Shown here one piece after another: positions 1 to 13,400 of a stretch of DNA of 64,000 bases. Both the position numbers and the translations under genes were made by a program. The notes beneath the pieces were generated by a model that did not search any database, was not told the origin of the DNA, and saw only the letters and a program-made list of their open reading frames with translations. Each line of letters opens with the position of its first letter. The first letter of the stretch is position 1. Origin of the DNA: Escarpia spicata (Eukaryota; Annelida; Polychaeta; Sabellida; Siboglinidae); NCBI GenBank assembly GCA_963995525.1, contig OZ023217.1, positions 4,232,783 through 4,296,782 on the forward strand. The letters run 5' to 3'.

Positions 1-695
1 CTCTAAAAGAAAAGGACTTAGGGTTAACTTAGTGCTGATATGAAGGTTTTAGAGCAGAGTGGAATTGCAGCTTCAAAGGGAAATCAAAACCTTGGATTAA
101 TTAGGCGAAATATAGCATATAGGGAAAAAGAGCTAATAATACAAAACAATAGTTAGGCTTCATTTAGAATATTGTGTACAAGCGTGGAGGCCATATCGCA
201 GGAAGGATATAGATATTCTAGAAAGAGTACAGAGGAGAGCGACTAAAATTATACCAAAACTTAGGGATCTTAGTTACGAAAAATGCCTAAAAGAATGTGG
301 TTTAATAACGCTAGAGACCAGGAGATTGACAGATCAGATAGAAATGTTTAAAATATTGAATGGTTATGAAAATATTGATAGAAATATTTTGTTCTCAGTT
401 AAGAAAGATAGAAAGACTAGAGGACATGAAGTTACATTAGTAAAGAAGCAGTGTAGATTATATATAAGAAAGTTCTCATTTTCACAAAGGACTGTAAATG
501 AATGGAACAGATTATCTTCTGATTATGTATGTGCTAGTAGTGGTAATATGTTTAAAAATAAAATCGACACATACCTCAGAAGGGCGGGATAAATGTAGAT
601 AAAAGGGTTGGACTCTCGATAAGCCAAAGGGCTTCCCTAATTACCTGGCATCTAGAGTTAATTCTCTGGGGGGAAATCTTGTTAAATGTGTATAA
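1..695 (+). mobile_element. 3' end of a decayed CR1-like LINE
   Basis: Translation across about 150-590 gives the C-terminal tail of a CR1/Jockey-type reverse transcriptase (LEYCVQAWRPYR, then KIIPKLRDLSYE, then KILNGYENIDRN, ending YLRRAG and a stop near 592). Upstream the frame is broken by shifts and stops. The open part 326-592 is only the last 88 residues. The 3' untranslated piece (about 593-695, with ATCTAGAGTTAATT) recurs at 49308-49400, and the coding part recurs on the minus strand at 60386-61440, so one LINE family is present three times. The copy is cut by the window start. It is non-functional: no catalytic motif is present here. Confidence 0.8.
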
Positions 696-1303
696 TGAGA
701 TGCATTGAATATGTTTCAAAAGGATCCTCAAGAGTGCGCCTCTGGAATATATGAAATTATGCTAATCTTTTCGGGCGGGTTTGGCCGACTTGAGGTCTTA
801 TGGGTTAAGGGTTCTTAGCAGTTATGGGTTCATGCCCATTGTTTGCAATTGGTACATATGTTTGCTACGACAATTTTAAATTACGTAAACTGTTCAATGA
901 TCAGTTGCAGACATTTTGTGCAATTTTTTTAGAAAACACATCAAGCATTGCAAACAAGTGTTTGTTATTATGCAATCTTCATTAAACATCCACAGGTTTG
1001 TTTCACTGACATTTTTATGAGCATATAGCCCAATTTTGTTCGTCAAAACTGATTTCAGTCCTTCACAGTGACTTTGTATAGTGAAAACTGTCAAGACCAG
1101 GACATGAGTGAAATGGTCCTCAGTATGAACACTTCACTAAACTGTCTTCTGCGTATATGTTTACTAGTATATAGCATCTTCCGGGACATGATATCAAACT
1201 GAGGACTTGTTTGCAATATATCTGACCTTACAACTGCCATGTTATCCCTTCTGGAACATGGTGGTTTTGCTAGTGGTATTAATTGGATGATTTGACCCTT
1301 CAG
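696..1303. other. XPR1 intron, no gene seen
   Basis: AT-rich non-coding sequence between the LINE tail and the first XPR1 exon in the window. Since the SPX N-terminus must be encoded upstream, this is intronic. I see no further coding signal or clear repeat. Confidence 0.6.
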
Positions 1304-1405
1304 TGACAGACCGAGAGACGATACATCGCTACTTTGCTCGCTTTGACGAGACGTTCTTCCAATACTGTGACAAAGAACTACTCACAATAAACACATTCTT
1401 CTCTG
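1304..1405 (+). CDS. XPR1: XPR1 exon: SPX domain, first part in window
   Basis: Acceptor CTTCAG before 1304 and donor G|GTGAGT after 1405; phase 1 in and phase 1 out. It encodes [19 protein letters not shown] and NTFFS, the SPX helix that in human XPR1 follows the VTDE stretch. The exon before it is not in the window. Confidence 0.92.
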
Positions 1406-4400
1406 GTGAGTTGAATCAGCACATTACTCATTAGTTGCTACTTATAGTATGTAACATAAAAAAATAACTTGCATGTTTTAACAGATTACTACTCTAGTAA
1501 AATTTCTATTTGTGCCAGCATGGAAATTTTATTATTTGGTGACATCACAATTTAAAAGTAATTTTATAAATGTTCGTTTTATTTATATTGACATGCTGTG
1601 TACATAATTCTGTATAGGGAGACAACATTTTATTTATATTAAGAAAAATTTATGATAAAATTTTATGTAAATTAAACATGCAAGGAAGTATAACATTATA
1701 GGGAGTATAACATTATAGGGAGTATAACATAATAGGGAGTGTAACATTATATGTAGTGTAACAATATAGGGAGTGTAACATTATAGGGAGTATAACATTA
1801 TAACCATGTTCTTCCCTTGTCTTCTCATTACGTTATCATATATGATTTGTATTAATTTGATTTATACTTGATTGTATTGTAATGAGTTACAATAAATTTG
1901 ATTTGAAAGACTGGCATCATGGCTGGGTGTAAGTTAGTGTCTATATTTCCACATTTGTTCCTTATTCTTTATGTGTTCTCTTACAGAGAAACTCGCTGAA
2001 GCGAACCGGAAGTTTGCAAGTCTTCAGGCAGACCTGGAGGCTGCGAAACCACACCAGGTCAAGCGCAAATCCAACGTGCGAGCTCGCTTCCCAATTGGGA
2101 TCAAGACGGTGTCAAGCGAGCAGGACATGCGACTACGCACACTCCATGACCTCAAACTGGCCTTCAGTGAGTTCTACCTTGGACTCATCCTGCTTCAGAA
2201 CTACCAGACTCTGAACTTCACTGGATTCAGGAAGATCCTGAAGAAACATGACAAGGTTGGTTTGGCTTTCTCTTGTCTCCTGAAGAAACATGACAAGGTT
2301 TGTTTGTTTTTCTCTTGTCTCCTGAAGAAACACGACAAGGTTTGTTTGTTTTTCTCTTGTCTCCTGAAGAAACACAACAAGGTTTGTTTGTTTTTCTCTT
2401 GTCTCCTGAAGAAACACGACAAGATTTGTTTGTTTGTTTTTCTCTTGTCTCCTGAAGAAACACACGACAAGGTTTGTTTGTTTTTCTCTTGTCTCCTGAA
2501 GAAACACAACAAGGTTTGTTTGTTTTTCTCTTGTCTCCTGAAGAAACACGACAAGATTTGTTTGTTTGTTTTTCTCTTGTCTCCTGAAGAAACATGACAA
2601 GGTTTCTTTGTTTTTCTCTTGTCTCCTGAAGAAACATGACAAGGTTTCTTTGTTTTTCTCTTGTCTCCTGAAGAAACACGACAAAGTTTGTTTGTTTTTC
2701 TCTTGTCTCCTGAAGAAACATGACAAAGTTCATTTGTCTTTCTCTCGTCTCCTGAAGAAACATGACAAGGTTTGTTTGTTTTTCTCTTGTTCTGCTTTGA
2801 GTTGAGTGAGGATCTGTGGGAAATAGACTGTGGTCCAGTTGTTGCATGATCTTTGAGAGAAAGTCTCAAGTGTGTTTAGCACTGTCCAACCCTCCCCCCG
2901 TCCCCGCCAGTATGTGATGTGTAATTCATCATTTATACAACCCAAAATTGCTATTACCGTTGATTTGCATGAATATATGTTTCTCTTGGTAGGTGGTGCC
3001 ACTGTAGCAATTTATTTCTCCCCATGATACATGGTAACTACCAACCCCACCCTGCATAATGCATTGTTTATTTTGGAACTCTGTCAACTGATGCAGTCAT
3101 TGAAAACAACAACTGGCCACATATGCCTTATGTTGATGTACTCACTACTGTTTACCCAAACTTAAAACAAACAGGACAGAGAACTCTTTCATCAACTGGT
3201 GCCTGTTTAACCAGACAAACGTGACATACCTTTGTTTTCCTCTGTCTGTCCTGGGTGATCTTATCTCAAAATGTTGACAACAACACCTTTTTATTAATCT
3301 TATCTTTGTTATATTAAGATATATTTTAGGCGATATAGCACAAGATAAGAGATTGTTTACGGTGCTTACTGGTGGATTAAACGTTAATAATGCGGTCTTA
3401 ATTTGCTAAATAATCAAATAATACATTAAAATAGTAATAATAATAAGTATTAGTTAACACTAAATATAACACAACTTAGCAGTATAATTTATAATAAATA
3501 ATGTAAACAACAATGATGTTGGTTTGACAATAGTGGCTGTGATTTGTGTTGCTGATGTAACAAATAATAGTTCTTTATGAGGTGTAATCAGAAGAAAGTG
3601 TAGAGGTTTAATGTCATTAAATGACTTCACTGTATCAGTTGCTGGAGACAGATCGTGGCGCCCACTGGCGGGAAGCGAGTGTGGAGACAGCTCCTTTCTA
3701 CAACAGCAAACGGGTGGATCATCTCATTAAAGAAACGGAGGTTAGTAGCATAGACAATAATGACTAATGCAGCCCTAGGAGTGTCACATAGTAACACTCA
3801 GTAGCTCATGGTTCGGAAAATATCATACTTTGCTAATTATTGTCATAAAAATATATGAATGAAGTATCAGTATGTGAAGGCTGTGACAACAATGGTTAAT
3901 GTTGTCACTGCCCAACATAGAACATTGTGACAACAATGGCATATGTTGTCACTGCCCAACATAGAACATTGTGACAACAATGGCTAATGTTGTCACTGCC
4001 CAACATAGACCACTGTGACAACAATGGCTAATGTTGTCACTGCCCAACATAGAACACTGAGATCAATGGTTAATGTTGTCACTGCCCAACATAGAACACT
4101 GCTACAATAATGACTAATGTTGTCAATGCCCAAAATAGAATACGGTGACAACAATGGCTAATGTTGTCACGGCCCAACATAGAACACTGTGACAACAATG
4201 GCTAATGTTGTCACTGCCCAACATAGAATACTGTGACAACAATGGATAATGTTTCCATTGTCCAATGTAGATCAATGTGACAAAAGTATATAATGTTGTC
4301 ACTGTCTGACATAGAACAGTGTGACAACAACAGTTAATGTTGTCACTGCCGGATATGGAACAAATGTTGTGTGAGAACAATGAATGACGTTGTCACTGCC

Positions 4401-7400
4401 AACATGTAACATTACGTGTGACACTGTTGTCTTGGCAGGGCGTCTTCACCAATAAACTTGAAGGCGGGGACCGACAGAAGGCGATGAAACGACTGCGGGT
4501 GCCACCCCTGGGGGAGAAGGTAGGGTTCTCAGTCAGTTGGATAATACATTTTTATCACATCCAAAAATCCCAGCCATAGTAAAAAACTTATGAAGTGCTG
4601 CAGTTAGTCCATTATGTCGAATTGTATTTGATTGTTGTGCATCGCTACAACTGTGATTTTGTAAAACAATTAAATTATAATTGATTTTTTAAACTGCTCT
4701 AATTTTCATAATTTCAAAATGTTTTGTAATTGACAGTTGTAGCTAAACACAACCCTGCAGTCTTATTAATTTTTCATACATCAACCTGTTAATAATGACC
4801 GTTCAATATTGAATTTTGACTCTAAAATATGCATTCATTTGTTACTTTGTATCTTCTAGAAAAAGACATCTATTCCATTGTAGCAATCCAAGTATCACAT
4901 GATCCTATAGCCTCGCTTTGGTTTCTTGCAGCAAAATCCATGGACCACATTTCGAGTCGGCCTGTTCTCAGGTCTCTTTTTAGTTATAGCCATTGTAGTC
5001 ATTATAGCAGGTAAGTGAGAAGGTATTTATAAACTTTGTTGATTATGTAATTAATGGTGTCTCTTCAGTTCATTTTTAGTCATTTGGCCGAAGGCCCAAG
5101 GGACTATTGCCATCACTCTGCGCCCGCCGTCCGACGTCCACCGTTAGCTGCCATATCTCAGAAACCGTTCAGCAACTTTTTCTCTAATTTCCATAGACAT
5201 ATCTTAGGGCACTGCCACTATGCACGAGAAATCTGTATTTGATTGAATCATTTTAAGGGCTCCCTAGGGCCTCCAAGGATCCCAAAACTGGTAAAAAGGT
5301 AACATTTTGCCTATTTTTTCAAAAACTGTTCAGCAACTTTTTTTCTAATTTTGCATAGATGTATCTTAGGGTGCTGCCACTATATACAATAAATCTGTAT
5401 TTGATTGAATCATTCTAAGGGCACCTAAGAGGTCCTCAAAGTGCAAAAGTTTTACATTATCTAGTGATGTGGTTTTGAGAAGGGCCCTTGAGACCACCAA
5501 CAGTAGATTTTGTTTATTGTGCCAGAAAGCCAGCAGCATGACTAAACTCTGCAGCCTAGTGCTATTGTTCCATTGAGACCTTGACTAATCTTTAATTGGT
5601 CACAGAAACTCACAGGACCCAGGCAGAGTAGACACACTTGACCCCTGTTAGACTGAACAGTTGCCTAAAACTTTTAAACTGTATCTTCAAAACTATAGAT
5701 TTTCTATAATTGCAAGTTGTGTTTATTTTGATGTTCATTTAATTATTATAAAATGGTGTGACTGTGGTGTCTATTGGTTAAAAATGTATTGTCTGTAGAA
5801 ACCTGTAGGTAACAAACACAGAAAATTAATATTCTGTCACCTGTAGGTGACAAACATAGAAAATTAATATTCTGGACAACTATAGAGTGAAATATTCTAC
5901 ATTTTATTGATATCAAATGCATTCTACTGTTCTGTTTACGCATGCCATGCCTTGTGTAGACATGGTACTGTGTAAATCAATTGTATCAATATAGACTAAT
6001 AATTACAGATTCACAATATAGTTGACACCTGAAACAACCAAATGTCAACCATTAGAAGAGTTGACATAGTTCCGCTATACACAAGCAAGGAATCTGTATT
6101 TGATTGAATCAATCTAGTGTCATCAGCATATAGTAGAACATACATTTTCTACATCATCGTCACTAAGGTTGTTGTAAATTTCACCAGCTGCCATGTCAAG
6201 TCTGTTATAATTGTGACTAACAGTGTTCAAAATTATTCAGGTATATAGCAAATAACAAAGGACACAAGTTTTCTCCTTGCCACACCTCTACATCACATGA
6301 GAAGAAGGCTGGCACAGCCTGGCCCTGATTTATACATGATTTTTGTACATGTTGTATACGACTTTCAACACATTACCATTAATACCGCATGAAATTATCT
6401 TAGACCACAGGGAGGACCGGTCTACTAAATCAAATGCTTTCTTATAATCGATGAAGGCACAATAAAGCCTTTTGCATCGAGATAAATACAATTCAATCAA
6501 AACCCCTATCTGAACACTGCCTGTTCTTCACCTATTACATTCGCTTTGTTTAGGTATGTGGTCAGTCTGGTGTTCTGAACAATCACTAAGGATTAATGAA
6601 CACTTGTGCAGAATGTCACCCACTTGGCAGGTTTAATTGATCTATTCAGCAATGAGGACACATCTTACGCCTCACTCTGGACACTGTCACTCACAGTGTT
6701 GTGTATTGTCTTAGTTGGTGCATTGAGCTAATCTACTTGACCATGAATCAGTGGTGGCTCTGGTTGTGTATTACACCCAGCTGTGGAGCTAAGATGCTCT
6801 GCCTGCTATTGTTTGATGGAAACTGTGACTAATCTGTAATTGGTTACTTGCAGTAGCCTGTGTCAACAGACAGTATTAAGCCACTAGACCCCTGTTAAAC
6901 TGGACAGTTGCCTGTTGGTTTTAAACTGTGTCAAACAAGTCTTTGTAGCAGCACATTTGTACTTCAAGTGTATCATTGCAACATAACATACATATTACAT
7001 ACTGTGTGCCACATTTGAATGTTGTGCATATAATATTTCCATGCAATCCATTTGCATATATAATGTAAAACTTTAATAGCCGTTTTCTTCATTTTCACTT
7101 TTTGATCCCTACCATGTTCAATGCTCCATAATTTGCCAATTTTTGTAGCAGTCATAATTTTTTAAACTGTGTAAAGCACCCTACCAAACCTTTACAAGGA
7201 TGTAAGAAAACAATGTTACAATTTTTCCGACTTCAGGGCCACTTGGCCCATTTTTATTTATGTCATTTCAATTAATTTTGTGTAAAGGCAAGGCTATATA
7301 GTAGCTACTATGAAATGCTAGTTCGTTTGTGCAACTTTTTATCAGATATTTTTGTCAACGTCTTAAGGTTGTTTATTGCACTGGCGTGTATCTATAGCAG

Positions 7401-10400
7401 GAAGTTTCATTTTAAATTTGTAACTATTTTACTCTAAACAAGTTTTCTAACAATTTGTTTATACATATTTGATTAAACATATCTTAGACATTTTAAATAT
7501 GGATATTGGAAGAATATGGAAGAGTTTGTGCAGGTATTTTGTTAAAACGACTTTCTATTATGTACAGTGGAATTGGGACGCACCTGTGTACTGTGCATAC
7601 ACGGACCGTTTCTGTGTGTTGCAGCGGTATACACGGACCATGAGTCGGAGTGGCATGGAGCTCTTCACATGTACCGAGGTTTCTTCCTCATTTTCCTCGC
7701 GATGTTTCTAGTTGGCATCAACACCTATGGCTGGAGGTCATGCGGGGTCAACCACGTTCTCATATTCGAGTTGGACCCCAGAGACCATTTGACCCACCAA
7801 AATTTCCTTGAGGTTTGGACAAGAAATGTTCTTATATTTAGGGGGTATTGTGAAAGAATTCCAAGTGCAATAAAGCAAATTTCAGAATTTCAACAAAATA
7901 TATGATGGAATATCCAACAGTTGCAATTGTCTGGCAGCCACTTTGATGGCTTGACAGACCTTGTTGCTAGGCAACATGTCACCTGATAAATATGTCAATT
8001 TATCTATGTATGTCTGAATGTGAGTGTGTGATCTCATGTTTGCAGCTGGCTGCATTCCTGGCAGTGATCTGGGGGATCAGTTTGTCATGCTACATGTTCA
8101 GTGACGTCCTCGGGATCATTCTCTACTCCCACCCACTCTGGCTGTTTGGGTTCTGTGTCATCTTCCTCTTCAACCCCATCAGGGTGCTTCACTTCCGCGC
8201 CCGCCGCTGGCTGCTTAAGGTGCTGGTGAGTATACCTTGCCTTTGTTGCTGTTGGTTGTGGTTCTTCACGGGGTCATAGGTCGGTTGTGGGAACCTTTCT
8301 GACCTGACTATTCTTCTTCTTTGTCTTGTGTGATCTTCTTCCACTCACAGACTACATCAGTCTCTCCTCTCTCATTCTCTCTACATGTCCTGTCTACATC
8401 AGTCTCTCCTCTCTCATTCTCTCTACATGTCCTGTCTACATCAATCTCTCCTCTCTCATTCTCTCTACATGTCCTGTCTACATCAGTCTCTCCTCTCTCA
8501 TTCTCTCTCTACATGTTCTGTCTACATCAGTCTCTCCTCTCTCATTCTCTCTACATGTTCTGTCTACATCAGTCTCTCCTCTCTCATTCTCTCTCTACAT
8601 GTTCTGTCTACATCAGTCTCTCCTCTCTCATTCTCTCTACATGTTCTGTCTACATCAGTCTCTCCTCTCTCATTCTCTCTCTACATGTTCTGTCTACATC
8701 AGTCTCTCCTCTCTCATTCTCTCTACATGTTCTGCCTACATCAGTCTCTCCTCTCTCATTCTCTCTCTACATGTCCTGTCTACATCAGTCTCTCCTCTCT
8801 CATTCTCTCTCTACATGTCCTGTCTGCATCAGTCTCTCCTCTCTCATCCTCTCTACATGTCCTGTCTACATCAGTCTCTCCTCTCTCATTCTCTCTACAT
8901 GTCCTGTCTACATCAGTCTCTCCTCTCTCATACTCTCTACATGTCCTGTCTACATCAGTCTCTCCTCTCTCATTCTCTCTACATGTCCTGTCTACATCAG
9001 TCTCTTCTCACTCATCCTCTCTACATGTCCTGTCTACATCAGTCTCTCCTCACTCATTCTCTCTACATGTCCTGTCTACATCAGTCTCTTCTCATTCATC
9101 CTCTCTACATGTCGTGTCTACATCAGTCTCTCCTCTCTCATTCTCTCTAAATGTCCTGTCTACATCAGTCTCTCCTCTCTCATTCTCTCTACATGTCCTG
9201 TCTACATCAGTCTCTCCTCATTCATTCTCTCTACATGTCCTGTCTACACCAGTCTCTCCTCACTGATTCTCTCTACATGTCCTGTCTACACAAGTCTCTC
9301 CTCTCTCATTCTCTCTACATGTCCTGTCTACATCAGTCTCTCCTCTCTCATTCTCTCTACATGTCCTGTCTACTTCAGTCTCTCCTCTCTCATTCTCTCT
9401 ACATGTCCTGTCTACATCAGTCTCTCCTCTCTCATCCTCTCTACATGTCCTGTCTACATCAGTCTCTCCTCTCTCATTCTCTCTACATGTCCTGTCTACA
9501 CCAGTCTCTCCTCACTGATTCTCTCTACATGTCCTGTCTACACCAGTCTCTCCTCACTCATTCTCTCTACATGTCCTGTCTACATCAGTCTCTCCTCTCT
9601 CATTCTCTCTACATGTCCTGTCTACATCAGTCTCTCCTCTCTCATTCTCTCTACATGTCCTGTCTACATCAGTCTCTCCTCATTCATTCTCTCTACATGT
9701 CCTGTCTACACCAGTCTCTCCTCACTGATTCTCTCTACATGTCCTGTCTACACCAGTCTCTCCTCTTTCATTTTCTCTACATGTCCTGTCTAGATCAGTC
9801 TCTGCTCTCTCATTCTCTTTGCATGTCCTGTCTGCATCAGTCTCTCCTCTCTCATTCTCTCTACATGTCCTGTCTACATCAGTCTCTCCTCTCTCATTCT
9901 CTCTGCATGTCCTGTCTACATCAGTCTCTCCTCTATCATTCTCTCTACATGTTCTGTCTACATCAGTCTCCTCTCTCATTCTCTCTGCATGTCCTGTCTA
10001 CATCAGTCTCTCTTCTCTCATTCTCTCTACATGTCCTGTCTACATCAGTCTCTCCACTCTCATTTTCTCTACATGTCCTATCTACATCAGTCTCTCCTCT
10101 CTCATTCTCTCTACATGTTCTGTCTACATCAGTCTCTTCTCTCTCATTCTCTCTGCATGTCCTGTCTACATCAGTCTCTCTTCTCTCATTCTCTCTGCAT
10201 GTCCTGTCTACATCAGTCTCTCTTCTCTCATTCTCTCTACATGTTCTGTCTACATCAGTCTCTTCTCTCTCATTCTCTCTACATGTCCTGTCTACACCAG
10301 TCTCTCCTCACTGATTCTCTCTACATGTCCTGTCTACACCAGTCTCTCCTCTTTCATTTTCTCTACATGTCCTGTCTAGATCAGTCTCTGCTCTCTCATT

Positions 10401-13400
10401 CTCTTTGCATGTCCTGTCTGCATCAGTCTCTCCTCTCTCATTCTCTCTACATGTCCTGTCTACATCAGTCTCTCCTCTCTCATTCTCTCTGCATGTCCTG
10501 TCTACATCAGTCTCTCCTCTATCATTCTCTCTACATGTTCTGTCTACATCAGTCTCCTCTCTCATTCTCTCTGCATGTCCTGTCTACATCAGTCTCTCTT
10601 CTCTCATTCTCTCTACATGTCCTGTCTACATCAGTCTCTCCACTCTCATTTTCTCTACATGTCCTATCTACATCAGTCTCTCCTCTCTCATTCTCTCTAC
10701 ATGTTCTGTCTACATCAGTCTCTTCTCTCTCATTCTCTCTGCATGTCCTGTCTACATCAGTCTCTCTTCTCTCATTCTCTCTGCATGTCCTGTCTACATC
10801 AGTCTCTCTTCTCTCATTCTCTCTACATGTTCTGTCTACATCAGTCTCTTCTCTCTCATTCTCTCTGCATGTCCTGTCTACACCAGTCTCTCCTCTCTCA
10901 TTCTCTCTGCATGTCCTATCTACATCAGTCTCTCCTCTCTCATTCTCTCTACATGTCCTGTCTACATCAGTCTCTCCTCTCTCATTCTCTTTGCATGTCC
11001 TGTCTACATCAGTCTCTCCTCTCTCATTCTCTCAACATGTCCTGACTACATCAGTCTCTCCTCTCTCATTCTCTCTGCATGTCCTGTCTACATCAGTCTC
11101 TCCTCTCTCATTCTCTCTACATGTCCTGTCTACATCAGTCTCTCCTCTCTCATTCTCTTTGCATGTCCTGACTACACCAGTCTCTTGTCTCTCATTCTCT
11201 CTACATGTCCTGACTACAACAGTCTCTCCTCTCTCATTCTCTCTACATGTCCTGTCTACACCAGTCTCTCCTCTCTCATTCTCTCGACATGTCCTGTCTA
11301 CATCAGTCTCTCCGCTCTCATCCTCTCTACATGTCCTGTCTACATCAGTCTCTCCTCGCTCTTCCTCTCTACATGTCCTGTCCATCTCAGTCTGCTCCCA
11401 ACTACTTTCACTTTCAGCTGTTCCTTCATGTCAATACCTTCTTTCAGTTCATCCATATCCTTCTGTCTTCTTGTGTCATAGGTAAATGTATGTCAGCAGC
11501 TGAGACCATTGTTAAGTATCGCTTTCCATTAAAGCAACATTTAAAAAATAAATACATAATTAGTAAATAAAATAACACGTTGCTCTCCACTTTGTTCATG
11601 AAGCCTCGGGTGAAGCTGGCCTCGATGTTATTTTGATTTCTTTCACATTCTGTTACAGGTTCCATTTCACTGCATTCTGCAACCACCTGTCTCCACCCCC
11701 TATCTGTTCTTATCCATTCTCCTTTAAATCCCATAAAACCTCCCTTCACACAGTCCTCCCATCTCAGTCTTCTCCTTCTTTCCTCCACTCTCTCAGTGCA
11801 CCACACAGTCCTCCCATCTCAGTCTTCTCCTTCTTCCCTCGGCTCTCCCAGTGCACCACACAGTCCTCCCATCTCAGTCTTCTCCTTCTTCCCTCGGCTC
11901 TCCCACTGCATCACACAGTCCTCCCATCTCAGTCTTCTCCTTCTTCCCTCAGCTCTCCCAGTGCATCACACAGTCCTCCCATCTCAGTCTTCTCCTTCTT
12001 CCCTCAGCTCTCCCAGTGCACCACACAGTCCTCCCATCTCAGTCTTCTCCTTCTTCCCTCGGCTCTCCCAGAGAACCACACAGTCCTCCCATCTCAGTCT
12101 TCTCCTTCTTCCCTCGGCTCTCCCAGTGCACCACACAGTCCTCCCAACTCAGTCTTCTCCTTCTTCCCTCCACTCTCCCAGTGCATCACACAGTCCTCCC
12201 ATGTCAGTCTTCTCCTTCTTCCCTCCACTCTCTCAGTGCACCGCACAGTCCTTCCATCTCAGTCTTCTCCTTCTTCTCTCGGCTCTCCCAGTGCATCACA
12301 CAGTCCTCCCATCTCAGTCTTCTCCTTCTTTCCTCCACTCTCTCAGTGCACCACACAGTCCTCTCATCTCAGTCTTCTCCTTCTTCCCTCGGCTCTCCCA
12401 GTGCACCACACAGTCCTCCCATCTCAGTCTTCTTCTCCTTCCCTCGGCTCTCCTAGTGCACCACACAGTCCTCCCATCTCAGTCTTCTCCTTCTTCCCTC
12501 GGCTCTCCCAGTGCATCACACAGTCCTCCCATCTCAGTCTTCTCCTTCTTCCCTCGGCTCTCCCAGTGCATCGGTGGCATGTGTCAGTGACACTCTTATC
12601 AGCTCATAATCCTCAGTTTGCTCTTTCAAACCAATATCGTTCCTAATCAGTGATCTTGCTTACTGAGAACCGTCAACACCAGGTTGCTACATTCCCTCAC
12701 TTTCACCGGTGTATCACAGAAATAGTTTCCTCGGTGATACAGCGGTGGCTTTTTGCATTTGAAAAACTCTTTAAATCTGAAATACAACAATGGATTCTAT
12801 TTAAAGACATACTCTCCTTATGTGCTCTTTACCTATGTGAAAAGGTCTCCTGGTCTCTGTGTTCCAGGTGTCCAGTCCACTTTAACTGCCTCCTCACCTG
12901 GGTCTTCTTGAAACTCTCCTTCACACCAGCCTCCTCCCTCAGCTCCTCTATTCCTCACTTTGTCTGTTTTGTAGATTTATAAAGGAAGTTAACACATGGG
13001 ATGTAGGCATAATAATTATATACTGGTAACTGGCACTGTAGAACTGTATATCAATTTCATAAGTTGAAAACAAAATAAAAAATAAAGTCAACTTTGATGT
13101 CAAGCAATTCAACAAACAGATACTGAAACTACATGACATGAATAGTTATAAATGTATTATTACCCCACGTAAACCTTCATTTCTGTAATAATATATTGGT
13201 ATTTTTATACATCTTAAAAGTCTCTAAATCACATTATCATCACAGTTTTTATACTTTCATATAGTGTGTGGTGCATCTCAATTTGGCATTATATTTTGCA
13301 TATTAATAAGACTGTTTCATGCATGTGCTTATGTGTGACTTTTCATTTCAGTTTCGCATTGTGACCGCTCCGTTTCACCATGTTGGCTTTGCTGACTTCT

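Noticed and set aside
2133..2869. Minus-strand frames rich in [11 protein letters not shown] repeats.
   Set aside because: Antisense reading of the junction minisatellite in XPR1.
3880..4415. Regular repeats with internal inverted sequence, considered as a CRISPR array.
   Set aside because: There are no unique spacers between repeats, units are degenerate and contiguous, and the context is a eukaryotic intron.
8321..11485. Long overlapping plus-strand open frames of up to about 490 codons ([17 protein letters not shown] and shifted versions).
   Set aside because: They are translations of the 42-bp minisatellite in all three frames; no start context, no codon bias, and they lie inside an XPR1 intron.
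11633..12646. Ser/Pro-rich open frames of up to 337 codons.
   Set aside because: Artefacts of the 55-bp minisatellite; 55 is not a multiple of 3, so the frame cycles through three readings with the same composition.
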